From positions 496,001 to 560,000 of the forward strand of contig NC_014830.1 of NCBI RefSeq assembly GCF_000184685.1: a stretch of DNA of 64,000 bases, written 5' to 3'. Both the position numbers and the translations under genes were made by a program. The stretch is from Intrasporangium calvum DSM 43043 (GTDB taxonomy: Bacteria > Actinomycetota > Actinomycetes > Actinomycetales > Dermatophilaceae). This document shows positions 8,649-17,713 of this stretch, in pieces. Every line of letters starts with the position of its first letter. The first letter of the stretch is position 1. The notes beneath the pieces were generated by a model. That model saw nothing but the letters and a program-made list of their open reading frames with translations. It searched no databases and was not told the origin of the DNA.

Positions 8649-8737
8649 GGGACTGATGACGCACCCTGCGCCCCGCAGTGCCCGGCTCCACGCACGCAGC
8701 CGGGTGACTGACTGCCGGTAGGTGCGTCATCAGTCCC
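8649..8737. repeat. Long nested inverted repeat
   Basis: Perfect 17-bp arms GGGACTGATGACGCACC (8649-8665) and the reverse complement (8721-8737) enclose a second inverted repeat CCCGGCT/AGCCGGG. The whole 89-bp element could fold as a stem within a stem. It lies between araC and the DUF1905 gene. Confidence 0.85.
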
Positions 8738-8780
8738 CATGCGCGCCGGGACGAACTCGTCGCACGACGCGATCGGGCCC

Positions 8781-8792
8781 TAGGTTGGCCGG
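8781..8792 (+). promoter_or_regulatory. Leaderless -10 element
   Basis: TAGGTT (8781-8786) is followed by six bases and then ATG at 8793. This TANNNT-N6-ATG spacing is typical of leaderless actinobacterial transcripts. Confidence 0.5.
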
Positions 8793-9080
8793 ATGGACCT
8801 GGAGTTCAGCGGCGAGATCGTCTGGTGGCGAGGGCCCGCGCCGTACCACTTCGTCCGCGTTCCGGACGGGGAGTCGGCCCAGATCGAGGCCGTCAAGCAC
8901 CTCGTCACCTACGGCTGGGGGGTCATCCCGGTGACGGCGGTCGTGGGCGACACCGAGTTCACCACGTCGCTCTTCCCCAAGGACGGAGCCTTCCTCGTCC
9001 CGCTCAAGGACGGCGTCCGTCAGGCCGAGTCCCTCGAGCTGGGCGAGGTCGTCTCGATTCGGCTCATCCTCGATGTCTGA
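8793..9080 (+). CDS. DUF1905 family protein
   Basis: 95 residues covering one DUF1905 domain: MDLEFSGEIVWWRGPAPYHFVRVP at the start, then VTYGWGVIPVTAVVGDTEFTTSLFPKDG and a C-terminal VVSIRLILDV strand. The family forms a small beta-barrel of unknown function, often fused or adjacent to YdeI-type proteins; here it stands alone. The start is the first codon of a likely leaderless mRNA. Function is unknown. Confidence 0.85.
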   Translation: MDLEFSGEIVWWRGPAPYHFVRVPDGESAQIEAVKHLVTYGWGVIPVTAVVGDTEFTTSLFPKDGAFLVPLKDGVRQAESLELGEVVSIRLILDV

Positions 9081-9173
9081 GTAGGGCGGGCCTGACGCCT
9101 TCGCCTACACCGGCGAACCCGCACCTGCGCAGCCGTCCCGGTACACCCTCGATCGACCGGTCGTGTCAGTCGC

Positions 9174-10286
9174 TCACTGTGGGGGCGTTGCGGGCGGTGG
9201 GGGCTGCGGGGAACCGCGCCCGGGCTCCTCGGTGCTGCGCCAGGTCGTGATCGCCGACCAGGCGACGGCCGCGAACGGCACGGCGAGGATGGCCCCGATG
9301 ATGCCCGCGGAGATCGTCCCGGCCGAGAGGGCGAGCAGCACGGCGAGGGGGTGCAGCGACACGGCCTTGCCCAAGACGTAGGGGGACAGGACGTCGCCCT
9401 CCAGCTGGTTGACGACGATGACCACCGCCACGAGGACGAGGGCAGCGACGACACCGTTGCTGACCAGCGCGATGAGCGCCGCGAGCGCGCCGGCGGCCGT
9501 CGCGCCGAGGAGCGGGATGAACGCGCCGATGAAGACGACGATGGCGATCGGGAGGGCCAACGGCACGCCGAGGATCGCCACGGCGGCGCCGATCAACGTC
9601 GCCTCGACGAGCGCGATGAGGGCGGTGCCTCGGACGTAGCCGCCCAAGGTGGACACGGCCTCCGCGGCGACCCGGTCGAAGCGTGGCGAGTGCCGGTCGG
9701 GCAGCAGCTCGCTGCGCAGGAAGGTCCAGATGCGGTCCCCGTCCTTGAGGAGGAAGTAGAGCAGGACGAGCCCGAGGAAGATGCCCGCGAGGATCTCGAC
9801 GACCAGGGTGGCTCCGGTGATGACGCCCTGGCCCTGGGGCCCGGCCAGGAACTCCGCGGCCTGCGCCCACAGGTCCTCGATCTCCCTTCGGTCGAGCCCG
9901 AGCGGTGACTCCGCGAGGAACCGCTCGAGCTCCTTGACCCCTTCGCCGGCGCCCGCCGCGAGCTCACCCCACTGGTCCTGGGCGGCGCGCGCAACGAGCC
10001 ACCCCAGCCCGCCGAGGACCGCGAACGCGGCGAGCAGCGTGACCCACACCGAGGGCGCGCGCGGCAGGCCACGGCGGTTCAGCCAGGTGACGAGCGGGCT
10101 CGCCGCGGCGGCGATGAGGACGGCGATGAGCAGGGGCACGACGACGAGGCGCAGCTGGACCCCCACCCACACGACGATGACGAGGAGCGTGAGCACGGCG
10201 AGGACCTGGAGGCTGCGGATGGCGGCTCGTCCCAGCCGGTCCTGCCAGGGTCCGCTCGCTGCCGCAGGCGGCTGCGGTGGGTTCAT
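9174..10286 (-). CDS. AI-2E family transporter (YdiK/TqsA/PerM type)
   Basis: 370-residue inner-membrane permease. The N-terminal hydrophobic pair (LQVLAVLTLLVIVVWVGVQL, then LLIAVLIAAAASPLVTWLNRRG), the amphipathic central region and a C-terminal cluster of four to five helices match the family. The motif PYVLGKAVSLHPLAVLLAL near residue 300 is diagnostic. Members export small molecules or act as Na+/H+ antiporters; transport of AI-2 should not be assumed. Monocistronic, and it follows the PLD gene on the same strand by 21 bp, so co-transcription is possible. Confidence 0.9.
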   Translation of the reverse strand: MNPPQPPAAASGPWQDRLGRAAIRSLQVLAVLTLLVIVVWVGVQLRLVVVPLLIAVLIAAAASPLVTWLNRRGLPRAPSVWVTLLAAFAVLGGLGWLVARAAQDQWGELAAGAGEGVKELERFLAESPLGLDRREIEDLWAQAAEFLAGPQGQGVITGATLVVEILAGIFLGLVLLYFLLKDGDRIWTFLRSELLPDRHSPRFDRVAAEAVSTLGGYVRGTALIALVEATLIGAAVAILGVPLALPIAIVVFIGAFIPLLGATAAGALAALIALVSNGVVAALVLVAVVIVVNQLEGDVLSPYVLGKAVSLHPLAVLLALSAGTISAGIIGAILAVPFAAVAWSAITTWRSTEEPGRGSPQPPPPATPPQ

Positions 10287-10307
10287 GACGGGAACTCTCC
10301 CACACCG

Positions 10308-11804
10308 CTAGCCGTCGACGAGCAGTCCGCGGAGCGGGCCCTGGAGACGGTCGGCCCGGCGTGAGACGTGCTCGAGGAGCCGCAGCCGGTGGGTCGGCGG
10401 CAGGCCGTCGCGACGGCGACGGGCCTGTTCCTCCGCGATGGGACGCCAGACCGCGTCGATGACGGTGTGCGGGTCGCCGTCGATGGCCTCGACCGGCCGC
10501 TCGGTGTGCTCCGCCCAGAGCCGCAGGCGGGTCCTGCGGGCGAGGTCGGGGTCGCAGGTGAGGACGTTCATCTCCGTGTCGTTGAAGAGGGAGTGCTCGT
10601 TGAGGTTGGCCGACCCGACCGTGAGCCACCGGTCGTCGACGATGCCGACCTTGGCGTGCACGTACACCGGTGCCGACGTCCCGCCGTCGTGGGCCGAGAT
10701 CGTCGTCGCGAGCAGGCGGTGGGACCCGCCGTCGGCCTCGAGCAGCCGGCCGAGCTGGCCGCGCGTCGTGTCCGCGCCGTTGTTGGGTCGGGCCGGCAGC
10801 AGGAGCAGCACGCGGAACTCGTCGCGCGGGGGACTGGCCAGCCGCTCGCAGAGGATGTCGACGACCTCCGGGGACCAGAGGAACTGGTTCTCGAGGTAGA
10901 TGAAGCGCTCGGCCGCCCTGAGAGCGCGCAGGTAGGCGGCGAGGATGCTGAACTCCCCCCGCGGGGCGAAGGTGTAGATCCGCTCCGGAACGGTCCGGAG
11001 CACCTGGACCTCGACGTCCCCGGCGTGCTGCGGTCCGATCGTCGCCGCCGGCTGCCGCTGCGGCTGGGGGTCCTGCTCAGACCCGGGCTCGGCCACGTGG
11101 TCCGACGTCACCTCGTTCCAGCGCTGGACGAAGTGGCGGGCCACGTCGGCCACCGCGGGGCCCTCGAGGCGGACGGCCACGTCGTGCCAGCCGAGCGGGT
11201 GCTTCGGTGGGTGGCGGTCCTCGTCGTGCCGGTCGCCCTGGAGGGCGGTCAGGTCGATGCCGCCGACGAAGGCGACCCTGCCGTCCACGACCACGGTCTT
11301 CTCGTGGTGGCAGTGGAGGGTCCGCTCCCGCCGGTCGAGGGCGCACTGCACCCGGCTGCCCTGGGTGAAGCCGTCGCGTGCCGCCCTGGCCATCCGGCGG
11401 GTCGGCTCGAACGCGGGCAGGGGCGGACCGGCCCAGAGGAGCAGTCGCACGGGGACGTGCTCGGCCACCTCCGCGAGCAGGTCGCGCAGGGCGATCGACC
11501 CGGGCCCGCGAGAGAGCTGGAAGTCGGGCGACGAGTGCCAGCCGGCGATGTGGACGTACTCGCGGGCCCCGCGCACCGCCTCCTCCATGGCCGGCAACGC
11601 GGCAGCACCGTCGATGAGCACGTCGACCCGGTTCCCCGGGCGAACCGGGACGCCGGGCGCCCACCATCCCGTCCCAGCCGTGGCGGTGAGCGCCTCGGAC
11701 CAGCCGAGGCCGGCCAACCTCCGCACGTGGTGCCGGCGCAGGACCGCCTCGAGGGCATCCCCCACCTTCGCGTCCAGCCGAGCCACCCGGGATGCGAGAT
11801 CCAT
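10308..11804 (-). CDS. Phospholipase D-family protein with two HKD motifs
   Basis: 498 residues. Two HxKxxxxD motifs are visible: HHEKTVVVDGRVAFVGGIDL (about residue 170) and VHAKVGIVDDRWLTVGSANL (about residue 395), the paired active site of PLD and cardiolipin synthase enzymes. There is no N-terminal membrane helix, unlike classical cardiolipin synthase, so it may be a soluble phosphatidyltransferase or phospholipase. The start at 11804 (MDLASRVARLDAK) was chosen on protein content; GTG at 11822 is an alternative and neither has a clear ribosome-binding site. It precedes the AI-2E-type gene. Confidence 0.85.
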   Translation of the reverse strand: MDLASRVARLDAKVGDALEAVLRRHHVRRLAGLGWSEALTATAGTGWWAPGVPVRPGNRVDVLIDGAAALPAMEEAVRGAREYVHIAGWHSSPDFQLSRGPGSIALRDLLAEVAEHVPVRLLLWAGPPLPAFEPTRRMARAARDGFTQGSRVQCALDRRERTLHCHHEKTVVVDGRVAFVGGIDLTALQGDRHDEDRHPPKHPLGWHDVAVRLEGPAVADVARHFVQRWNEVTSDHVAEPGSEQDPQPQRQPAATIGPQHAGDVEVQVLRTVPERIYTFAPRGEFSILAAYLRALRAAERFIYLENQFLWSPEVVDILCERLASPPRDEFRVLLLLPARPNNGADTTRGQLGRLLEADGGSHRLLATTISAHDGGTSAPVYVHAKVGIVDDRWLTVGSANLNEHSLFNDTEMNVLTCDPDLARRTRLRLWAEHTERPVEAIDGDPHTVIDAVWRPIAEEQARRRRDGLPPTHRLRLLEHVSRRADRLQGPLRGLLVDG

Positions 11805-11877
11805 ACGTGCATCGTCGCGCACCGTGGCGCGGAAGCGCGAGGAGCCGTGACCTTCGCGTCGATGCTCCCTTCATGGG

Positions 11878-11940
11878 GTATGCCGCTGAGCTGGCTCCGC
11901 GCCCATCGTTCCTTGGGCGCGGGCGAGCCCAGCGGCATAC
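11878..11940. repeat. REP-A inverted pair (REPIN-like), heads outward
   Basis: A plus copy begins at 11878 and a minus copy ends at 11940. Together they make a 63-bp inverted repeat with nearly continuous pairing (GTATGCCGCTGAGCTGGCTC against GCGAGCCCAGCGGCATAC, plus GCGCCCA/TGGGCGC inside). It lies upstream of the PLD gene. Confidence 0.85.
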
Positions 11941-12009
11941 GGCATCGTCGTGGGAACCGGTCACGAATCGAGAAGCAGCCGACCCCGACGGGCTCCTAGC
12001 GTGGCGGAC

Positions 12010-12078
12010 ATGACCCCCATCGACGTGGCTGCGCTCGACGTGGCCGACCGGCGCCATGTGCAACCCGCTGTGGCGTGA
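12010..12078 (+). other. Possible truncated leaderless ORF
   Basis: ATG at 12010 follows TAGCGT-N7, a leaderless-type promoter, but the frame (MTPIDVAALDVADRRHVQPA...) stops after 22 codons and then meets the convergent gene. It may be the 5' remnant of a lost gene; a real micro-protein is less likely. Confidence 0.25.
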
Positions 12079-12127
12079 GGCGATGGCCCAGGCGCTTCAC
12101 GCCGCTGAAGACCGCGCGCTGACCGGC

Positions 12128-12349
12128 CTAGAGCTTGGTCATCTTGCGGAAGGGGGTGGTGACCCGGATCGTCCGGCCACTGAAGTCCACGGTGGCGCCG
12201 CTGGCGTCGATCCCCACGACTCGACCCACCCCGTAGGAGTCGTGTGAGACCCGGTCGCCCACCGTGAAGTCCTCGACTTCCGGCTCGACGTGCGGCTTGA
12301 AGGGACTGCTGGCGGGACGCGGACGCGGGTGTGCAGATGAGGTTGCCAT
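12128..12349 (-). CDS. Small conserved protein with a CarD/Tudor-like fold
   Basis: 73 residues. A basic proline-rich N-terminus is followed by EDFTVGDRVSHDSYGVGRVV, then ATVDFSGRTIRVTTPFRKMTKL. The VGDRVSHD.YG.G.V motif resembles the SH3-like turn of CarD/TRCF RNA-polymerase-interacting domains and UvrD C-termini, so a beta-barrel is likely. Function is unknown. ATG at 12349 fits the conserved length; longer upstream frames have no homologous content. Confidence 0.7.
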   Translation of the reverse strand: MATSSAHPRPRPASSPFKPHVEPEVEDFTVGDRVSHDSYGVGRVVGIDASGATVDFSGRTIRVTTPFRKMTKL

Positions 12350-12544
12350 TGCCCCCAGTATGCGCGCACGAGGCCGCTCGAGCCACCGCCGCCCACGGGG
12401 GACGAGCATCACATGGCTCGGGTTGGGCGAGGCCAACCCCAGGAGCTGGGACCGCTTGGCCGGCTTGGGCCGGAGGCTCCGCCCTCGACGCGCTCGGCCA
12501 GGAGCGTGACCGCCGCGGGCGGCGCAGTGCATCGGCAGCCCTCG

Positions 12545-12790
12545 TCTTGGCGTTGAACACTCCCTTCAAGGCCTTGTCGGCGCCCGACGCGTCCGGTGGC
12601 AGCAGACCAACTTGACGGGCGAAAGCCATCTGGTCGAAGACGACGGTGTTCGTCAGCGCCCGGCCGTCGCGAAGCACGAAGGGTTCACACCCGTCGATCT
12701 CGAGGTCCCTCCCGGTCCCGGCTGACGTCGGGGAAGCGCTCCACCGTCTCCTCCGTCAGGCACGGCGAAGGCCCTTCACCCGGACTGGGT
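12545..12790 (-). pseudogene. Remnant of a SnoaL/NTF2-like gene
   Basis: One minus-strand frame gives EETVERFPDVSRD. Another, after an apparent deletion and frame change near 12725, gives DLEIDGCEPFVLRDGRALTN, then TVVFDQMAFARQVGLLP, and runs into GVFNAKTR near 12550. These two pieces read like the middle and end of a nuclear transport factor 2/SnoaL-fold protein from which start and core are missing. No intact copy exists nearby. Confidence 0.45.
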
Positions 12791-12800
12791 AAAGGGCCTT
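12768..12800 (-). terminator. Terminator downstream of tRNA-Pro
   Basis: AAGGCCCTTCACCC (12768-12781) pairs with GGGTAAAGGGCCTT (12787-12800); it starts 20 bp beyond the tRNA 3' end in the tRNA's direction. Confidence 0.7.
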
Positions 12801-12818
12801 TGACCTGCTGAAACGTGA

Positions 12819-12893
<75 letters not shown>

Positions 12894-13001
12894 TCTTGCA
12901 TCTGCCGGCGGCAACACGCTTGCGGCGCGTGCCTGAGGCAGCAAGGAGAGACTTTAGCGCAGCACCCCAGCGAACTCCGAATCGGCCGTGGACCGGACGC
13001 G

Positions 13002-13049
13002 GGTTGACGTCAGATCGGCAACCCCGTGGTTACCGATGTGACGTCAACC
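13002..13049. repeat. Hairpin family B, copy 1
   Basis: 48-bp near-perfect palindrome with outer arms GGTTGACGTCA/TGACGTCAACC and an inner AACC-CCGT-GGTT. It has the same length and architecture as the copies at 20009 and 21078, with compensating stem changes. Confidence 0.85.
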
Positions 13050-13081
13050 GAATCCGGAGGTGGCCCGAAGTCATCCCGGAG

Positions 13082-14014
13082 CTACCCTCGCGCCACCAGG
13101 GTGAGGAGGACGGCCTCGGGTCGGCAGGCGAGCCGCACGGGCGCGGTGGGCGACGTTCCGAGGCCGGCGCACACCTCGAGCCACGCTGCACCATCCGGTG
13201 CCGCGGACGACGGCTGGTGTGCGGCCCCCGGCCACCACCGCGACACCCCCTTCACCCGGGACGTGTCGAGATCGCAGTTGGTGACGAGCGCGCCGTAACC
13301 GGGCACGCACACCTGCCCCCCGTGGGTGTGACCGGCGATGACGAGGCCGGCGCCGTCCTCGACGAACGCGTCGAGCACCCGCTGGTAGGGCGCGTGCGTC
13401 ACGCCGATCGTCAGCTCCGCCGAGGGATGTGGTGGCCGCCGCACCAGGTCGAGGCGGTCGTAGCCGAGGTGGGGGTCGTCCACGCCGACGAAGTCGAACC
13501 GCCGCCCTCGGATGACGAGCTTGTCGTGCCGGTTCGTCAGGTCGACCCAGCCACGTGACGTGAAGCCGTGCACGAGGTCGGACGTGGGCAGCCGCGACGT
13601 GTCGCCGGTGCCCTTGGCGTGGTGGCGGGTCAGGTAGCGGAACGGGTTCTTCACCTTCGGCGCGAAGTAGTCGTTGGACCCGAGGACGAAGACGCCGGGC
13701 CGGTCGAGCAGCGACCCGAACGCGTCGAGCACGGCCGGCACGGCGTCGTGGGCCGCGATGTTGTCGCCGGTGTTGACGATGAGGTCGGGGTCGAGCGACT
13801 CGAGGTGGCGCAGCCACTGCGCCTTGCGACCCTGGCGTGGGACGAGGTGGATGTCCGAGAGGTGCAGCACCCGCAACGGCTCGGCCCCCTGAGGGAGGAC
13901 CGGCAGCTCGAACCGCCTGAGCACGAAGGCGTTGCGCTCGACGAGCGACGCCCACGCGAGGACGCCGGCGCCCGCAGCGCCGACGCCGAGGACGGTCTTG
14001 GTCAGGGCGCGCAT
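13082..14014 (-). CDS. Membrane-anchored metallophosphoesterase (YkuE/Rv3683-like)
   Basis: 310 residues. An N-terminal hydrophobic helix (TVLGVGAAGAGVLAWASLVE) anchors a calcineurin-like phosphoesterase domain. Metal-binding motifs are visible: HLSDIHL (DxH), NTGDNI (GDxx), GSND (GNxD variant) and GHTHGGQV (GHxH). Homologues hydrolyse phosphodiesters at the membrane, such as UDP-diacylglucosamine-type lipids in the YkuE branch; the actual substrate is unknown. The start at 14014 is preceded by GCGAGGATGGGCGAC. It follows the PonA2-like gene in the same orientation across the inserted yqeY, the order seen in mycobacteria. Confidence 0.88.
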   Translation of the reverse strand: MRALTKTVLGVGAAGAGVLAWASLVERNAFVLRRFELPVLPQGAEPLRVLHLSDIHLVPRQGRKAQWLRHLESLDPDLIVNTGDNIAAHDAVPAVLDAFGSLLDRPGVFVLGSNDYFAPKVKNPFRYLTRHHAKGTGDTSRLPTSDLVHGFTSRGWVDLTNRHDKLVIRGRRFDFVGVDDPHLGYDRLDLVRRPPHPSAELTIGVTHAPYQRVLDAFVEDGAGLVIAGHTHGGQVCVPGYGALVTNCDLDTSRVKGVSRWWPGAAHQPSSAAPDGAAWLEVCAGLGTSPTAPVRLACRPEAVLLTLVARG

Positions 14015-14090
14015 GTCGCCCATCCTCGCATCCGCGGTGGCGCGAAAAGCAATTCCGGCTCGTCGGGTGCGACCTGAGAGACTGGGCCGC

Positions 14091-14546
14091 ATGAGCACTC
14101 TCAAGGACCAGCTGAAGGCGGACCTCACGGCGGCGATGCGATCCCGCGACCAGGTGCGGGCCGGCACGATCCGCATGGCCCTGACCGCGGTCACGACCGA
14201 GGAGGTCGCGGGGACGCAGCACCGCGAGCTGACCGATGACGACGTCCTCAAGGTGCTCGCCAAGGAAGCGAAGAAGCGTCGAGAGGCCGCGGAGGCCTAC
14301 ACGACCGCCGGCCGCACCGAGCTGGCCGACACGGAGCAGGCTGAGCTCGCCGTCCTCGAGGGCTACCTGCCGAAGCAGCTCGACGAGTCCGAGCTCGAGG
14401 CGATCGTCCGGGAGGCCGTGGCCGGATCCGGTGCGAGCGGCATGCAGCAGATGGGCCTGGCGATGAAGGCCGCCAACGCCGCCGTCGCGGGACGAGCCGA
14501 GGGTGGCCGGGTCGCTGCGATCGTCCGCAGGGTGCTCGCCGGCTGA
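14091..14546 (+). CDS. GatB/YqeY domain protein
   Basis: 151 residues, full length for YqeY. MSTLKDQLKADLTAAMRSRD at the start, VLAKEAKKRREAAEAY in the middle and LEGYLPKQLDESELEAIV then AAIVRRVL at the end are family hallmarks. The domain matches the tRNA-binding tail of GatB, but stand-alone YqeY has no settled function. The start sits seven bases after GAGACT, suggesting a leaderless mRNA. It is divergent from the phosphoesterase and convergent with the PBP gene. Confidence 0.9.
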   Translation: MSTLKDQLKADLTAAMRSRDQVRAGTIRMALTAVTTEEVAGTQHRELTDDDVLKVLAKEAKKRREAAEAYTTAGRTELADTEQAELAVLEGYLPKQLDESELEAIVREAVAGSGASGMQQMGLAMKAANAAVAGRAEGGRVAAIVRRVLAG

Positions 14547-14550
14547 GCTC

Positions 14551-14592
14551 ATGAGGAGGGCCCCGACACGCTCGTGTCGGGGCCCTCCTCAT
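14551..14592. terminator. Bidirectional terminator between yqeY and ponA2
   Basis: Perfect 20-bp arms ATGAGGAGGGCCCCGACACG (14551-14570) and the reverse complement with a two-base centre. It sits between convergent genes. Confidence 0.85.
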
Positions 14593-14597
14593 CGGCC

Positions 14598-14615
14598 GTA
14601 TGCCGCTGGGCTCGC
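14598..14615 (+). repeat. REP-A copy
   Basis: GTATGCCGCTGGGCTCGC immediately beyond the yqeY/ponA2 terminator. Confidence 0.8.
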
Positions 14616-14633
14616 GCCCGCGTCAGCCTGCCC

Positions 14634-17058
14634 TCAGGCGCTGGGCTGGTCCGCGGTCGCCGTGGAGTTGGGCTTGGGGGGCGGTGGCTTCGTCGGCTTC
14701 TGGTCGGGGGGCGGCTCGATCGTGATGGTCGGCTTCGGATCGGGCTTGCCCTTGTTCGTCGGCTGGCTCGGGCCCTCGGACGTGTAGATCGTGACGACGC
14801 TGCCCTGGGGTGCCCGGGCGAACGGTGACGTGCCGGCGACGAGGCCCTTGGGGATGCTCGACCCCATCGAGCCGCCGACGTCGACGGTGAAAGCCGGCCT
14901 CCTCGAGGATCTTCGTGGCGTCGGCGACGGTCCGACCGGTGACGCTCGGGATGTCGACGAGCTCGCCGTTGAGGACCTTGTCCGACGGCTCCTTGAACCT
15001 CAGGACCGGCTCGCCCTCGAGGGCCCGGTTCATGATGCCCTTCCAGATCGGCGCCGCGATCGACGCACCGTGCATGACGGGGTAGAACTGCCCGCCGACC
15101 CGCACGTTCTTCATGAGGCGCTTGTTGCCGTCGTCGGGGGTGCCGACCCAGACGGACGTGACGAGGTTCGGCGTGTAGCCGACGAACCACGACTCGTTGT
15201 TCTTGTCGGACGTACCCGTCTTGCCGGCCGACTCTCGCCCGTCGAGCTGGTTGCGCACGCCCGAGCCGTTGGTCATGTTGTACTCGAGGAACTTGTCGGT
15301 CCCGCGGACGTAGTCGGCCTTCGCGACCTGGTCGCACTTGGTCTTCGGCGCCGCGAGGGTCTTGGAGCCCTGCGTCACCTTGGTGACGACGACCATCGAG
15401 CACTTCTTGCCGTCCGCAGCGAGGGTGGCGTAGGCGTGGGCCACGCCCTGGGGCGAGACCTCGGCAGCGCCCAGGATATAGGCCGGCGCGTACTTCGGCA
15501 CGGGCTGGCCGCTCGCCGTGCGCAGGCCGAGGCGGTTCATCGTGTCCCACACCTTGCAGCCGCCGAGCTGCTGGGCGAGGGCCACGAACGCGGTGTTGGT
15601 GGACAGCGCGGTCGCCTTCATCAGGGAGATCGACCCGCCTTTGAACGGGGTGTCGTTGAGGACCTTCCACTCGGTCCCGGGCCCGCAGCCCTTTGCGAAC
15701 TCGCTCGGCTGGTAGGTGGCCGGCTTGTCGCCCGCGGCCTTGGCCTTGACGCTGGCCTTGGTGCTCATCCCGGACTCCATCGCGGTCAGCAGGGAGAACG
15801 CCTTGGCCGTGGAGCCGAACTGGAAGCCCCCGGACCCGCCCCACCGCTTGTCGAGTGCCCACGACACGCCGGTCTTCCCGCGGCTCTGCTTGCCCACGGT
15901 GTACTTCGTGTTCTGGGCGAAGGCGAGGACGCGGCCCGTGCCGGGCTCGGTGACGTACGCCGCCGCGCCGACACCGGACGGGTCACCGATGGGGACCTTG
16001 CGGGTGACCTCCTCCTGGACGATCCTCTGGATCTTCGGGTCGAGGGTCGTCTGCACCGTGATGCCGCCGGTGCGGAGCAGCCGCCGCCGCGCCTCGACCG
16101 TCTTGCCGAGCTCCGGCATGGTCTCGACGTAGTTGATGACGAACTCGCACCAGTAGGGGTACGGCGAGGCGAGGCAGGTGCTCTTCGGCTGCGAGACCTT
16201 GAGGTCCTGCTTGAGCGTGCGCTTCTTGGCGTCGGTCCACTCCTTGTCGGAGATCCTGCCGAGCTCGTGCATCCGGTCGAGGACGACGTTGCGCCGCGCG
16301 AGGGCGCGCTCCGGGTAGTTCACCGGGTCGGTCGTGCCGGGGTTCTGCGTCAGACCCGCGAGGAGTGCCGCCTGCGACAGGCTGAGCTTGCTGGCCGGGA
16401 TCGAGAAGTAGTGGCGGGAGGCGGCCTCGACGCCGTAGGCCTGGTCGCCGTAGTAGACGAGGTTGAGGTAGCCCTGGAGGATCTCGTCCTTCGTCATCTT
16501 CTTCTCGAGGGTGATGGCGTACTTCAGCTCCTTGAGCTTGCGCATGTAGTCCTTGCGGACCGCGGCCTGCGCCGCCGCCTTGTCGCCCTGGTTGAGCGCG
16601 GAGTACTGGAGCGAGATCTTGACGTACTGCTGCGTCAGGGAGGATGCGCCGGAGGTGGTCTGACCGGTGCGGAGGTTGGCGATCGCAGCCCGGACGACAC
16701 CCTGCAGGTCGAAGCCGCCGTGATCGTAGAAGCGGTGGTCCTCGATCGCGACCTGCGCCTCGCGCATGATCGGTGCGACGTTCTTCAGCGGCACGATGAT
16801 GCGGTTCTGTTCCGCCGGGGTCGCGATGACCCTCCCGTCCGCGGCGAGGATGCGCGACTGTTGGCTCAGCGGGTCGGTCTTGAACTCGCCCGGCAGCTCG
16901 TTGAAGATGTCGACGCCGCTGCGAGCGATGGCGCCGGTCGCACCGACCGCAGGCATGAAGAGACCGGCCGCGAGGAGGCCGAGCACCAGGGCTGCCGCGA
17001 GGAACGCGCCGAGCAGGCTGATGACGCCGCCGATGGACGTGGTGCGGGAGGACGACAT
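14634..17058 (-). pseudogene. ponA2: PonA2-like bifunctional penicillin-binding protein, frameshifted in the PASTA domain
   Basis: Class A PBP: a cytoplasmic tip and one membrane helix (residues 13-35), a GT51 glycosyltransferase domain (VAIEDHRFYDHGGFD, SSLTQQYVK, KKMTKDEILQGYLN), a transpeptidase domain (GSTAKAFS nucleophile motif, SLMKATALSTNTAF, and KTGTSDKNNESWFVG), and a C-terminal PASTA domain (IPSVTGRTVADATKILEEAGF). It builds peptidoglycan outside the membrane. At 14890-14892 an extra A in a run of three breaks the frame inside PASTA. Removing one base gives EAGFTVDVGGSMGSSIPKG and a proline-rich tail ending at 14634. Without it, the protein runs about 110 scrambled residues. Both catalytic domains are intact, so it is probably functional or the shift is a sequencing error. 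Confidence 0.85.
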
Positions 17059-17326
17059 GGGGCCAAGGGTAACCGCTGGCCCTGTGGTATCAGGCGCCGC
17101 CGCCGGCGACTCTGAGGTGCGTCCCGGTTGATCACTGCTGGTCAGCGGTGGTCTGGCGGTGACTAGTCACCGACCGGCACAAATGATGCATTCGGCCTAT
17201 GTCCCCGTTCGGGGCATCGCTCGTAATGTCTCATTTGGGCCGAAGGGGGCTCGGTCAGGACCGGTGGGACGGTCTTGGTCCACCCCGGTGTCGTGGGAGG
17301 TGCCGGGCGGGGAGGGGTAGAACAGA

Positions 17327-17632
17327 ATGAGTGTCGCCACCATTTCGACAACATGGTTCGACGAGTGGGCCAGCCAGGCGGCGTGTACGGGTAAGGACCC
17401 GGATGCGCTCTTCGTCCGAGGCAAGGCCCAGCACGAGGCGAAAGCGGTCTGCAAGACCTGCCCCGTGCTGGCGCAGTGCCTCGCTGAGGCTCTCGACAAC
17501 CGGACCGAGTTCGGCGTCTGGGGTGGGATGACCGAGCGCGAGCGGCGCGCACTGCTCCGCAAGCGGCCGGACATCACATCGTGGAAGCTCGCACTGCGGG
17601 CCGGCATGGAAGCCCAGGCGAAGTCCGCCTGA
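17327..17632 (+). CDS. WhiB-family iron-sulphur regulator (WhiB4 position)
   Basis: 101 residues with the four Fe-S cysteines C20, C42, C45 and C51 (AVCKTCPVLAQC) and the GVWGG turn at 63-67, followed by a basic C-terminal DNA-contact segment. WhiB proteins carry an O2/NO-sensitive [4Fe-4S] cluster and usually act with sigma factors. It is divergent from the ponA2-like gene and next to two ArsA-like ATPases, the arrangement of whiB4 in mycobacteria. ATG at 17327 follows GAGGGG. The 268-bp gap upstream presumably holds both promoters. Confidence 0.93.
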   Translation: MSVATISTTWFDEWASQAACTGKDPDALFVRGKAQHEAKAVCKTCPVLAQCLAEALDNRTEFGVWGGMTERERRALLRKRPDITSWKLALRAGMEAQAKSA

Positions 17633-17713
17633 GCGGCAACGGCAGGACCGGTCAGCCGGTCCCGCCACGGCAACACCACAGAGAAGACCACTTGCTGGGT
17701 CGTGAGGCGGGGC

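Noticed and set aside
13002-13049. Transposon terminal repeats around tRNA-Pro
   Set aside because: Only one hairpin lies near the tRNA, with no transposase or target duplication.
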